DNA of 64,000 nucleotides from Enterococcus sp. ZJ1622 (lineage in GTDB: Bacteria; Bacillota; Bacilli; Lactobacillales; Enterococcaceae), in the NCBI RefSeq assembly GCF_011038845.1, contig NZ_JAAKDW010000001.1, positions 248,001-312,000 on the forward strand, written 5' to 3'. Within the stretch, counting starts at the first letter, position 1; the number at the start of each line of letters is the position of its first letter. The notes beneath the pieces were generated by a model. That model was not told the origin of the DNA, did no database searches, and worked only from the letters and a program-made list of their open reading frames with translations. Shown in pieces: positions 27,951 to 35,415 of this stretch. The translations under genes and the position numbers were made by a program.

Positions 27951-28115
27951 CTAGAGTAAGTCTTCTTTTTTCGTAAACTTGAATTTTTTCTTTTCTTTTG
28001 TTTCAGGGTTTTCTTTTTTATGCTCTTCGATGGCTTCTTTTGAGATCTGTTCGCGGTTTTTTTTCGATGAATCTAAACGTTCTGCGTATACTTTCTCTTT
28101 TGATTTTTCAGGCAT
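27951..28115 (-). CDS. Charged 54-residue microprotein
   Basis: A short frame beginning MPEKSKEKVYAERLDSSKKN and ending KFKFTKKEDLL with TAG. The ATG is preceded on the minus strand by TAAGGAGG at ideal spacing, the frame is clean, and a terminator follows, so it is probably real. Composition is very rich in Lys and Glu with no hydrophobic segment; it may be largely disordered. I know no function. It sits between the Eis-like gene and tRNA-Arg. Confidence 0.75.
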   Translation of the reverse strand: MPEKSKEKVYAERLDSSKKNREQISKEAIEEHKKENPETKEKKKFKFTKKEDLL

Positions 28116-28225
28116 TGTCAGAACCTCCTTACTAACAAGTTATCCATAATTTGATTTTATCATCTGATGCAGTATGTATGGAAACGTTTTGCTTAAGGAA
28201 AATGTGGATTTTCTGTGATATAGTC

Positions 28226-28254
28226 TTGCATGAAAAAAACAAACAGGCTACAAT
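28226..28254 (+). promoter_or_regulatory. Promoter of tRNA-Arg
   Basis: TTGCAT and TACAAT with a 17-nt spacer, ending 15 nt before the mature tRNA. Confidence 0.75.
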
Positions 28255-28269
28255 TGATATATTGAAGCT

Positions 28270-28342
28270 GTTCCTGTAGCTCAGTAGGATAGAGCAATCG
28301 CCTCCTAAGCGATAGGTCGCTGGTTCGATCCCAGTCAGGAAC
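28270..28342 (+). tRNA. tRNA-Arg (anticodon CCT)
   Basis: A 73-nt cloverleaf: acceptor GTTCCTG / CAGGAAC, D-arm around GCTCAGTAGGATAGAGC, anticodon stem ATCGC/GCGAT with loop CTCCTAA giving anticodon CCT (reads AGG), and a T-arm with GGTTCGATCC. No CCA is encoded. Confidence 0.97.
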
Positions 28343-28349
28343 GTATATA

Positions 28350-28391
28350 AAATCCTTGCCTTTTTTGAATGAAAGCGTAAGGATTTTTTTG
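28350..28391 (+). terminator. Terminator after tRNA-Arg
   Basis: AATCCTT at 28351 pairs with AAGGATT at 28379-28385 across a long loop and is followed by T7. Confidence 0.75.
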
Positions 28392-28506
28392 TGCTGAAAA
28401 ACAAGAACACATAAAAATAAAATAACTAAAAGAATGATGCTGATGATTAAAAAAACTTGTTTATTTATATATAGATGTTAAACTAAAGATAGGGAGTTTT
28501 TTTAAA

Positions 28507-28535
28507 AATAACGTTATTGTTTTGGTGATTATAAT
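28507..28535 (+). promoter_or_regulatory. Possible regulated promoter of the secreted lectin-like gene
   Basis: A perfect palindrome AATAACGTTATT (28507-28518) lies where the -35 box would be, 17 nt from a consensus TATAAT (28530-28535). The lack of a -35 box and the palindrome suggest control by a DNA-binding protein. AATAACGT recurs at 29407 and 29523 near the related remnant. Confidence 0.45.
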
Positions 28536-28556
28536 AAAAGAAAAGAGGGATAAAAA

Positions 28557-29159
28557 ATGAAGGTATTAAAAAAAGGAATTGTAGGCTTATTGTTATCTTT
28601 GTTTGTTGGAACGATCATAGGAGCAGGCACTGCATCAGCAAGTGAAAAAACTGTTGGCGGTATATATGATAGAAAAATAGTAACGATCCAAAGTGTGATT
28701 GATCCGTGGTACGTGGTTGATTGGAGCCAGACAAACCTTGATGAAGCTGTTCTTTTTCATAACAATGGAGTTTGGAACCAGAAATGGTGGATGTGGTACA
28801 ATCCTGAAAACGATACGTATGATATAGCAACGGGATTTATTCCTCCTAGTCCTAATAAAGTAGGATCATGGTTACAGGCTACAGATAAAACAGATGCAAA
28901 TGGTAATCCGTTCGTTGGAGGAGACATGTATAATCCACATGAATCATTGTTTTGGAAATTGATCCCAGTGGGCAGTCATCCAAACGGAACAGTTGTCATG
29001 TTAAAAAACTTACATACGAATACGGTGATGGATATTGCGGATAGTCAGATTTATAATGGTAGTAGATTAATCACTTATCCACAGCATGGTGGGAGAAATC
29101 AGCAGTTTATTATCCATGTAGAAGGAGATTCTAATAGCTCCGCACTAATAAATCGCTGA
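28557..29159 (+). CDS. Secreted protein with ricin-type beta-trefoil-like domain
   Basis: A 200-residue exported protein of unknown function. The signal peptide has a basic start (MKVLKKGIVG), a hydrophobic core (LLLSLFVGTIIGAG) and a likely cleavage at ASA. The mature part is Trp-rich (NQKWWMWYNPENDTYD, SLFWKLIPV), and VMLKNLHTNTVMDIADSQIYNGSRLITYP followed by GGRNQQF resembles the QxW-type repeats of ricin B lectin domains. It lies alone between two terminators in an AT-rich patch, suggesting acquisition. It might bind carbohydrate; that is inferred from the fold-like pattern only. Confidence 0.82.
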   Translation: MKVLKKGIVGLLLSLFVGTIIGAGTASASEKTVGGIYDRKIVTIQSVIDPWYVVDWSQTNLDEAVLFHNNGVWNQKWWMWYNPENDTYDIATGFIPPSPNKVGSWLQATDKTDANGNPFVGGDMYNPHESLFWKLIPVGSHPNGTVVMLKNLHTNTVMDIADSQIYNGSRLITYPQHGGRNQQFIIHVEGDSNSSALINR

Positions 29160-29241
29160 AGTCATTGAATGAAAAAACCACCTGTTTTTGAATGAAGAGG
29201 CACATAAACAAACTCCTAGAAATATAAACAATAACGAAAGA

Positions 29242-29276
29242 AGTCTCGAAATAAAATTATTTTGAGGCTTTTTTTG
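29242..29276 (+). terminator. Intrinsic terminator after the lectin-like gene
   Basis: AGTCTCGAAATA and TATTTTGAGGCT pair fully when G-T pairs are allowed, around AAAT, followed by T7. Confidence 0.78.
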
Positions 29277-29701
29277 ATTTTGTTTAGAAGAAAAGTCCGA
29301 TTAAAGAAACGGTTTTAGGAGATAAAAAAACTATTTATAGATTCATAAAAAAAGAAGAAATAAATAGTGAAGAAGCTAAATCAACATTTTTTAGATAGTA
29401 TAAATTAATAACGTTAAAATATAATAAAATAACTTAATATATAAGTGTGATTTATGTTTGTTTTTTGATTTAGCCTTTTAAAATTTATTTTTTTATGATA
29501 AAAAATTTTTTAGGAGGTGAAAAATAACGTATTTAAAATAGAAAATAAAGATAGTAGATTTTAAAAAGGAACATATATCTTAGCACTTGATTCTGCCAAA
29601 GAAAGAGGAAAGAAATAGACGCTGTGTGAAACAAATGCAGGGTGATCAAATAATTGATACATATATTGATGGAGAGAACCACAAAGAAAGGATGAGAGAA
29701 A
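29277..29701. other. AT-rich non-coding stretch with possible gene remnants
   Basis: No intact gene was found. A short in-frame stretch ending at about 29396 (VLGDKKTIYRFIKKEEINSE, then EAKSTFFR and stop) has no start and looks like the end of a decayed gene. AATAACGT motifs occur at 29407-29414 (just before a TATAAT) and 29523-29530, and a clean AGGAGGTG ribosome site at about 29512-29520 leads into no open frame. Composition is far more AT-rich than the flanking core genes. Confidence 0.5.
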
Positions 29702-29939
29702 ATGAAAAAACAAAGTTGATGCTTAGTGCAGTCGTATAGATGTATTTATGTAGTGGGTTTTTAGGAAGTAGTACGGTGGATGCCAGTGAATATAACAAAG
29801 ATACATATAATAATAAAGTTGTTTCGCTTCGAGCTGCTAGGGACACAACGCTTACTGTGTCACGCATACCTTATAATCCTAATCTATATTTTGAAATTTC
29901 AATGGAAAATTATGATCAATCTGACTCAACCCAATATAT
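29702..29939 (+). pseudogene. Remnant of a second small secreted protein
   Basis: An ATG after GAGAGAA starts MKKQS and then stops, but a shift of frame restores a signal-peptide-like sequence (KLMLSAVV, stop, MYLCSGFLGSSTVDAS) and then a mature-like part (EYNKDTYNNKVVSLRAARDT, PYNPNLYFEISMENYDQ). The end runs into a terminator. Frameshift, internal stop and short 3' end show decay. The signal-peptide layout and location suggest it was related in role to the lectin-like gene, though the mature parts are too different to claim homology. Confidence 0.6.
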
Positions 29940-29941
29940 GG

Positions 29942-29980
29942 AAAAACCACTGTTCCTGAAACATAGGACAGTGGTTTTTT
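29942..29980. terminator. Bidirectional terminator
   Basis: AAAAACCACTGTTCC pairs with GGACAGTGGTTTTT around a short loop, A-rich on the left and T-rich on the right, serving the remnant on + and the membrane protein on -. Confidence 0.85.
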
Positions 29981-29985
29981 CCATA

Positions 29986-30276
29986 TTAAGAGATACTACC
30001 TAGAAATTGGATACATAGTCCAAGGATAAATAATAAGATCAACCCGGTGGACAAGCGTCTTCCGGCTAAAGCACCAAAATCTTTCGGATATTTTTTTGTT
30101 AAATATACCGAAAAAGGTAAAGAAGAGAGTAACAAGATGGTTAGGGTATTTTGTAAAGGGAGAGGCATCAATGTAACAAGTGAGTTTCCTTTATAGTAAA
30201 TAAGCATGAAGGTGATAAATACGAAATTGATTACTAAAGAAAAGCTTCCTGGCCCCACAGTTCGTTTTGTTTTCAT
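29986..30276 (-). CDS. Small three-helix membrane protein of unknown function
   Basis: 96 residues with three hydrophobic segments (LVINFVFITFMLIYY, TLTILLLSSLPFSVYL, STGLILLFILGLCIQFLGS) and short basic loops. Its ATG overlaps the TGA of a 23-codon hydrophobic frame upstream (ATGA), and there is no strong ribosome site of its own, so translation is probably coupled. A terminator follows. Size and layout resemble bacteriocin immunity or accessory membrane proteins, but no family is recognised and that is only a suggestion. Confidence 0.62.
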   Translation of the reverse strand: MKTKRTVGPGSFSLVINFVFITFMLIYYKGNSLVTLMPLPLQNTLTILLLSSLPFSVYLTKKYPKDFGALAGRRLSTGLILLFILGLCIQFLGSIS

Positions 30277-30344
30277 GCTTCATCAAATTCCGAAAAAAAG
30301 GTCAAAGCAAAAAAACTGATCATGATTAATATTACTTTTTTCAT
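30273..30344 (-). CDS. 23-residue hydrophobic peptide coupled to the downstream membrane protein
   Basis: An ATG at 30344 (minus) opens MKKVILIMISFFALTFFSEF and ends DEA-TGA, with the stop overlapping the next ATG. It reads like a single membrane helix or a signal peptide with an acidic end. The ribosome site (AAGTAGGTC) is weak. It could be a leader peptide, a tiny membrane peptide, or the 5' end of the downstream gene after a frameshift. Confidence 0.4.
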   Translation of the reverse strand: MKKVILIMISFFALTFFSEFDEA

Positions 30345-30542
30345 TTTCAGACCTACTTTCTTTGGTTGATTGTGTGAATAAACTCCTAATATAGAGTGTT
30401 TCTGAATCTACATAAATACTAAATCAGGTCACCTCTCATCTATTTTAGAATATCAGATAAAGAAAACGGTTTCGATACATTTCGATGTATTTAAATTTAT
30501 ATATAACGCTATTTTATGAGGGCGATTTTTCGATTTATTTGC
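30345..30542. other. AT-rich intergenic stretch
   Basis: No gene is visible. It must hold the promoter of the minus-strand peptide and membrane protein, but no good -35/-10 pair stands out. AGAAAACGGTTTCGAT near 30458 is a partial palindrome faintly like a catabolite-response element; too weak to call. Confidence 0.4.
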
Positions 30543-30583
30543 AAAAAAACAGAAGCTGAGTAAAGATCTCAGCTTCTGTTTTT
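30543..30583 (-). terminator. Terminator of the aminopeptidase gene
   Basis: AAACAGAAGCTGAG / CTCAGCTTCTGTTT stem around TAAAGAT, with A7 on the plus-strand left side that becomes the T-run on the minus strand. Confidence 0.88.
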
Positions 30584-30620
30584 GCTTGTCCAATCGTTCT
30601 TTATAAATACAGAATTAGGG

Positions 30621-31853
30621 TTAAGCCCAATCCCCATTGCGGAAAATCGGTACGGTAGATCCATCTTCACGGATGCCGTCAATGTTCATTTTGTCAGAAC
30701 CAACCATAAAGTCGACATGCGTTTGGCTTCGGTTCAATCCAGCTTCTGCCAGTTCCTCTTCAGACATTTCTGTTCCGCCTTGGATACTGAACGCGTAGGC
30801 AGAACCTAGAGCTAAATGATTTGAAGCATTTTCGTCGAACAAAGTATTGTAGAAGATGATGCCGGATTGAGAGATAGGAGATGGATCTGGAACAAGAGCG
30901 ACTTCTCCTAAACGACGTGCGCCTTCATCTGTATCAAGCAGCTTGGCTAGTACTTCTTGTCCATGCTCTGCTGAAAAATCGACCACTTTGCCATCCTTGA
31001 ATGTGAATTTCATGCCCGAAATCGTTGTGCCTGCATAGCTCAAAGGTTTCGTGCTGGAAATATATCCATCGATCCGACGGCTGTCAGGAGCTGTGAAGAC
31101 TTCTTCGGTCGGCATGTTGGCCATGAATTTTTCACCGCGGGCATTATAGCTTCCGGCACCTTCCCAAAGATGGTTTTTAGGCAACCCGATCATGAGGTCT
31201 GTGCCTGGAGCAGTATAATGCAGGGCAGTAAATTGTTCTTCATTCAATTCATTTGCTTTTTTTGCCAGTTTTTCGTCATGTTTTTCCCAAGCAAGCACTG
31301 GATCTTCTTCATACACACGAGTAGTTTTGAAGATTTGATCCCATAGTGCATCGACTTGTTCTTCTTCTGGCAAGTCAGGAAAGACCTTTGCCGCCCATTG
31401 CTTGCCGGCAGCTGCTACGACTGTCCAGCTGACTTTATTTGCCTGAGTCGCTTTTCGCAAATTCATCATCGCTTTTCCTGCTGCGGCTTGATAAGTGGCT
31501 ACTCGGTCACGATCAACGCCAGAAAAGGCATCGGGATCAGCTGATACGACGCTGATTCGACTTGCGCCTTTAGCAATCCAGTCATCTGCCTGATCGATTT
31601 TATATTGAGGAACAGATTCGATTCGATCAGCTGCAGCATGAGTAAGAAACTCTTTTTGGATTTGATCATCTGTCCATTGAACGATCACTTCAGCAGCACC
31701 TAATTTATAGGCCTCTTCAGTGATCAGACGAGCTAGCGGCGCTTGGTCTACACTGATTTGCAAAACGACAGTGTGTCTGTCTGTGACACTGACCCCGGTT
31801 TCTGCGATTAGACGTGCGTATTTTTTTAGAAGTTTATTAAAATCTGTTAACAT
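30621..31853 (-). CDS. pepS: M29-family aminopeptidase PepS/AmpS
   Basis: A cytoplasmic metallo-aminopeptidase of the thermophilic aminopeptidase (M29) family, releasing N-terminal residues from peptides. LTDFNKLLKKYARLIAETGV is a typical start, and GTDLMIGLPKNHLWEGAGS, NMPTEEVFTAPD and HLALGSAYAFSIQGG are the conserved metal-site and C-terminal stretches; the Glu in the TEEVF motif is a metal ligand in the family. 410 residues is the normal length. GGAGGAAC precedes the ATG. Monocistronic between a promoter and a terminator. Confidence 0.95.
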   Translation of the reverse strand: MLTDFNKLLKKYARLIAETGVSVTDRHTVVLQISVDQAPLARLITEEAYKLGAAEVIVQWTDDQIQKEFLTHAAADRIESVPQYKIDQADDWIAKGASRISVVSADPDAFSGVDRDRVATYQAAAGKAMMNLRKATQANKVSWTVVAAAGKQWAAKVFPDLPEEEQVDALWDQIFKTTRVYEEDPVLAWEKHDEKLAKKANELNEEQFTALHYTAPGTDLMIGLPKNHLWEGAGSYNARGEKFMANMPTEEVFTAPDSRRIDGYISSTKPLSYAGTTISGMKFTFKDGKVVDFSAEHGQEVLAKLLDTDEGARRLGEVALVPDPSPISQSGIIFYNTLFDENASNHLALGSAYAFSIQGGTEMSEEELAEAGLNRSQTHVDFMVGSDKMNIDGIREDGSTVPIFRNGDWA

Positions 31854-31895
31854 GACTGCTGTTCCTCCTCATTTGTTTATTTGATAATTAATAAT

Positions 31896-31924
31896 ATGAT
31901 AACATTTTATTAGAATCGATACAA
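31896..31924 (-). promoter_or_regulatory. Probable promoter of pepS
   Basis: On the minus strand TTGTAT and TATCAT are separated by 17 nt, about 45 nt before the pepS ATG. Confidence 0.6.
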
Positions 31925-32026
31925 TGAACGAAAGGATAAAATAAAGCCTATTTTTTTATTAGGAAATTTCTTTACTTGTAGAACCAAGTCTTTGAGGGAG
32001 CGAATGAAGAAATTTAAAAACAAATT

Positions 32027-32054
32027 TTGCATATCAAAAAAAACGTGTTACAAT
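32027..32054 (+). promoter_or_regulatory. Probable promoter of the TetR-type regulator
   Basis: TTGCAT and TACAAT with a 16-nt spacer, about 55 nt upstream of the regulator ATG. Confidence 0.6.
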
Positions 32055-32109
32055 AAAATTAATCAATGGTGGAAGCGTTATAAAAAAATTTTGAGGAGAT
32101 TAAAAAACT

Positions 32110-32679
32110 ATGGCAAGAAAAAAGACGATTACAAAAGAACAGATTTTGGCAGCTGCTTACGAAGTAGCTGCCACCGAGGGATTTTCAAGATTTACAGCGA
32201 GAAATATTGCAAACAAAATGAACTGTTCGACACAGCCGATCTATCTGGAATTCAAAAATATGGAAGAGCTGAAGCAGTCACTATTCGAACAGATCTATGA
32301 CTACTTGAAATATGAAGTGTTTCCTGTAGAGCACACGGGCAATTCGATCATTGATCTGGCATTCAACTATATCCATTTCGCAAATCGTGAGAAGAAACTG
32401 TATCGTTCACTATACTTGGAAGAGTATGGCGGCGGAAGAGAGATGCAGAAATTTTCTTATAATTATTTCGTGGATATTGTCAAAAAAGATCCGGAGTACG
32501 CAGATCTGACAGAAGAACAGATTGAGTCTCTGCACAATGGGACCTGGTTCATTGCTACAGGGATCGCAGCATTGATGTCATCTAATATCATTCATCCATC
32601 TGACCTGCAGATCGAGAAAATGATCCAAGACAGTATTGATGCGATCCTCAGATTGAAAGAACCGATTGAAGTCGAGTAG
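32110..32679 (+). CDS. TetR/AcrR-family transcriptional regulator
   Basis: A 189-residue one-component repressor type protein. The N-terminal HTH (ITKEQILAAAYEVAATEGFS, TARNIANKMNCSTQPIYLEF) is the TetR signature, with the unusual CSTQPIY in the recognition helix. The C-terminal ligand domain is helical and has no recognisable ligand signature. GAGGAGA precedes the ATG. The adjacent genes (PepS, flavodoxin) are convergent or divergent, so the target is unclear; autoregulation is possible. Confidence 0.92.
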   Translation: MARKKTITKEQILAAAYEVAATEGFSRFTARNIANKMNCSTQPIYLEFKNMEELKQSLFEQIYDYLKYEVFPVEHTGNSIIDLAFNYIHFANREKKLYRSLYLEEYGGGREMQKFSYNYFVDIVKKDPEYADLTEEQIESLHNGTWFIATGIAALMSSNIIHPSDLQIEKMIQDSIDAILRLKEPIEVE

Positions 32680-32998
32680 TGCGTATTTGAGAAGAGCATC
32701 TAGAAGGCTGAACGATCTACATTTTGTGACATGAATTTTCTGGACATCGTTTCATTAGACTCCCGAAAAATAAAGCAAAATGCTTCCATAAACACCACTA
32801 AAAAAGACGCCGAGGCAAAAGTCTCGGCGTCTTTTTTAGTGACATGCTTGGATAAAAAATATGATGATACTGCTTGATGCAGGTCATTTTTTTCAATCTC
32901 TAATAAGCAGCTGACTCTCGACATTCGTTCAGAAAAATGCAAAATATAGAGAGCGATTTTCCATTTTCCCTCTCTAATGCCCAAATTAAATGCGACTG
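32680..32998. other. Intergenic stretch with a terminator and no gene
   Basis: Apart from the hairpin at 32796-32841, I see nothing convincing here. One minus-strand frame crosses the whole stretch but runs straight through the terminator hairpin and has no ribosome site. Confidence 0.6.
32796..32841. terminator. Very strong bidirectional terminator
   Basis: A perfect 19-bp inverted repeat, CACTAAAAAAGACGCCGAG and its complement, around GCAAAAGT. It separates the TetR gene (+) from flavodoxin (-). Confidence 0.93.
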
Positions 32999-33445
32999 TC
33001 ACGCGCGCTCTTTTTCGACTAACTCTTTTGCAAATGCCTCTAGATTTTCGATGTCTTCTTCTTCGGCGTTTAGATCGACTTTGACGTTTTCAGCGCCTTT
33101 TGTTGCTCCGGTTTTTGCAAAAGCTGCATCGAAATCATCAACTGATTTACAGAATTCATCATAGAAAGTATCGCCAGATCCGCAAACTCCGTAGATTTTT
33201 CCAGAAAGATCCAATTCCTGCAAGTCTTCATAAAAATCAACGATCTCATCTGGCAAATCGCCGTCATCATATGTATAAGTTGCAACGACACAAATGTCCG
33301 CATCTTCAAATTCATCTGCGTCTACTTGCGTACATTCATTGATCTCTACATCGATATCTAGGTTTTCTAAAGCTTCTGCGACAATATCTGCGATTTCTTC
33401 TGTATTGCCTGTCATACTTGCGTAAACGATTTTTGCTAAAGTCAT
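32999..33445 (-). CDS. Flavodoxin
   Basis: A small FMN electron carrier. The phosphate loop YASMTGNTEEIA is at the N terminus, followed by ATYTYDDGDLPDEIVDF (around the first ring-binding loop) and GVCGSGDTFYDEFCKSVDDF (the 90s loop). 148 residues and a strongly acidic composition are standard. CAGGAGGCAC precedes the ATG. In lactic acid bacteria such flavodoxins may serve isoprenoid or radical-SAM enzymes; the partner is not evident here. Confidence 0.94.
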   Translation of the reverse strand: MTLAKIVYASMTGNTEEIADIVAEALENLDIDVEINECTQVDADEFEDADICVVATYTYDDGDLPDEIVDFYEDLQELDLSGKIYGVCGSGDTFYDEFCKSVDDFDAAFAKTGATKGAENVKVDLNAEEEDIENLEAFAKELVEKERA

Positions 33446-33489
33446 ACTGTGCCTCCTGAATAGATATGATTTGTTTCTATCAACTATGG

Positions 33490-33498
33490 ATTATACCA
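33490..33498 (-). promoter_or_regulatory. Extended -10 of the flavodoxin promoter
   Basis: TGGTATAAT on the minus strand, a consensus extended -10, about 45 nt before the flavodoxin ATG; the -35 region (TTTTCT) is weak. Confidence 0.5.
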
Positions 33499-33547
33499 AA
33501 ACATGGAACAAAAGAAAACAAGACTTGAAAACGATAGAGAATGTGAT

Positions 33548-33577
33548 TTGGCGAAATACGTACCACTATGGTAAAAT
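33548..33577 (+). promoter_or_regulatory. Probable promoter of map
   Basis: TTGGCG, an 18-nt spacer and TAAAAT preceded by TGG, 30 nt upstream of the map ATG. Confidence 0.55.
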
Positions 33578-33607
33578 AAGAAAGATTTGTAAAAAGGAGA
33601 CGAAAAT

Positions 33608-34372
33608 ATGATCACATTAAAATCAGCACGAGAAATTGAAATGATGGCTGAGTCTGGTGCTTTACTGGCAGATGTACATAAGAATCTGCGTGATTTTATC
33701 AAACCGGGCGTTACAAGCTGGGATATCGAAGTATTTGTCAGAAACTATATTGAAAGCCATGGCGGGATTGCTGCTCAAATCGGATTTGAAGGTTATGAAT
33801 ATGCAACATGTATCAGCATAAATGATGAGATCTGTCATGGATTTCCTCGTAAAAAACCGTTGAAGAGCGGAGATCTAGTCAAAGTGGATATGTGTATCGA
33901 CTTAAAAGGCGGCATTTCTGATTCTTGCTGGGCTTATGTCGTAGGAGAATCGACACCTGAAATCGACCGCTTGATGGAAGTAACGAAGAAAGCACTGTAT
34001 CTTGGGATCGAGCAAGCACAAGTCGGCAATCGGATCGGGGATATCGGTCATGCGATCCAAACTTACGTCGAAGGCGAAAACTTTTCTGTGGTTCGTGATT
34101 TTATCGGACATGGCGTTGGACCAACGATCCACGAAGAACCACCTGTGCCTCATTACGGGGAAGCTGGTAAAGGGCTGCGCTTGAAAGAAGGCATGGTCAT
34201 CACGATTGAACCGATGGTAAACACAGGTACTTGGAAAATGAAAATGGATCCTAATGGCTGGACCGCTTATACAAGAGATGGCGGGTTGTCTTGCCAATAT
34301 GAACATACTTTGGCAATCACGAAAGAAGGACCAAAGATCTTGACTTCTCAAGGAGAAGAAGGAACCTATTAA
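33608..34372 (+). CDS. map: Type I methionine aminopeptidase
   Basis: Map removes the initiator methionine from new proteins, using two metal ions. Metal and active-site motifs are present: HGFPRKKPLKSGDLVKVDMC, DSCWAYVVGE, FIGHGVGPTIHEEP, ITIEPMVNTG and the C-terminal QYEHTLAIT. The 254-residue protein carries an internal insertion (GTWKMKMDPNGWTAYTRDGG) seen in many Firmicute type Ia enzymes. AAAAGGAGACG precedes the ATG. Confidence 0.97.
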   Translation: MITLKSAREIEMMAESGALLADVHKNLRDFIKPGVTSWDIEVFVRNYIESHGGIAAQIGFEGYEYATCISINDEICHGFPRKKPLKSGDLVKVDMCIDLKGGISDSCWAYVVGESTPEIDRLMEVTKKALYLGIEQAQVGNRIGDIGHAIQTYVEGENFSVVRDFIGHGVGPTIHEEPPVPHYGEAGKGLRLKEGMVITIEPMVNTGTWKMKMDPNGWTAYTRDGGLSCQYEHTLAITKEGPKILTSQGEEGTY

Positions 34373-34416
34373 TTCGTTTGACCAGTTTTTTATTTCATCA
34401 GATACAGGAGAAGCAA

Positions 34417-35340
34417 ATGGGAATTTGGCAAAAAATAAAGCAAAATGACAATCTTATGCGTTTTATAGAAACAACGCAAAAACGTATAACAGATTCAGAG
34501 ATGAGCACGACTTCAGTGGTTGTCGCTTACTATTTACTTCTATCTTTATTTCCATTGATCATTGCATTTGGCAATCTTCTGCCGTATCTCCACATTGACC
34601 AAGAGACAGTGTTGACTTATGTCCGTGAAGTGATCCCTGAAACAGTCTACCAATTCATTGGACCGGCTATCAAGGATCTGCTCACACAAAGCTCAGGCGG
34701 ATTACTCTCTGTGTCCGCCTTGGCGGCTTTGTGGTCGGCAAGTCAAAGCATCAATGCGTTGCAGATTGCGATGAACAAAGCGTATGGTGTAGAGAATAGA
34801 AAAAATTTTTTGATCGTACGCTTTTTTTCATTGATCGTTATTGTTTTATTCATGGTCGCTATCAGTGGGGTAACGATCGTTCTTGGTTTGGGGCAGGTTA
34901 TTTTGGAAGCGATACAACCGATCGTGAATATACCTGTCAATTTTATCGATCAGTTTCAGGCGTTGAAGTGGCCGATCACGTTAGTTGCACTATTTGTTAT
35001 TATGTTTTTGATTTATTTGATTGTGCCAAACGCCCAATTGAAACTAAAAACGGTGATCCCTGGAACCATATTTGCAACAGTCGGTTGGATGCTTTTATCT
35101 CAAGTATTCAGTATTTATGCGAGATATTTTGCTACTCGGATCAGCGGTTATCAGATCATAGGAAGTTTTATCGTTCTCATGCTGTGGCTGAATTTTGCAG
35201 CAACGATCATCATTCTTGGCGGGATCATCAATGCGGTGGTTCAAGAATACGTAACTGGGAATGAGATAAAGAAACGCCGAAATCCGGCAAATAAATGGTT
35301 CGGCAAACTAAAAGCTAAATTTTCTCATAAAAAAAAGTAG
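34417..35340 (+). CDS. YihY/BrkB-family membrane protein
   Basis: A 307-residue polytopic membrane protein of the YihY/virulence factor BrkB family, once misnamed RNase BN; its role is unknown. Typical motifs include VVAYYLLLSLFPLIIAFGNL, SALAALWSASQSINALQIAMNKAYG and LWLNFAATIIILGGIINA. About six hydrophobic segments and a Lys-rich cytoplasmic end are seen. The ATG at 34417 follows CAGGAG and gives MGIWQKIKQ; a longer frame from TTG 34378 has no ribosome site. It lies 45 nt after map. Confidence 0.92.
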   Translation: MGIWQKIKQNDNLMRFIETTQKRITDSEMSTTSVVVAYYLLLSLFPLIIAFGNLLPYLHIDQETVLTYVREVIPETVYQFIGPAIKDLLTQSSGGLLSVSALAALWSASQSINALQIAMNKAYGVENRKNFLIVRFFSLIVIVLFMVAISGVTIVLGLGQVILEAIQPIVNIPVNFIDQFQALKWPITLVALFVIMFLIYLIVPNAQLKLKTVIPGTIFATVGWMLLSQVFSIYARYFATRISGYQIIGSFIVLMLWLNFAATIIILGGIINAVVQEYVTGNEIKKRRNPANKWFGKLKAKFSHKKK

Positions 35341-35355
35341 AAACAAGAGTTCTTA

Positions 35356-35383
35356 TTGTAAATTCGATCGAGTGTTTTATAAT
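35356..35383 (+). promoter_or_regulatory. Promoter of the epa operon
   Basis: TTGTAA, 16 nt and a consensus TATAAT, 33 nt upstream of epaA. Confidence 0.72.
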
Positions 35384-35415
35384 AATGATGACTCTTAATT
35401 AAAGTAGGTGCCCAT

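Noticed and set aside
28132-28410. Minus-strand open frame of 92 codons containing TGIEPATYRLGG
   Set aside because: It is the antisense of tRNA-Arg and its terminator, a well-known false gene; no ribosome site.
30455-30475. Possible catabolite-response element AGAAAACGGTTTCGAT
   Set aside because: Only a partial match to the cre consensus and not close to a clear promoter.
30582-30809. Plus-strand frame within the 3' end of pepS
   Set aside because: Antisense shadow of a conserved gene, with no independent signals.
31992-32300. Plus-strand frame of 102 codons overlapping the TetR gene
   Set aside because: It covers the TetR promoter and start in another frame; very Lys-rich from A-runs; no family pattern.
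32700-33002. Minus-strand frame of 100 codons after flavodoxin
   Set aside because: It passes through a perfect 19-bp terminator hairpin, lacks a ribosome site and overlaps the flavodoxin end.
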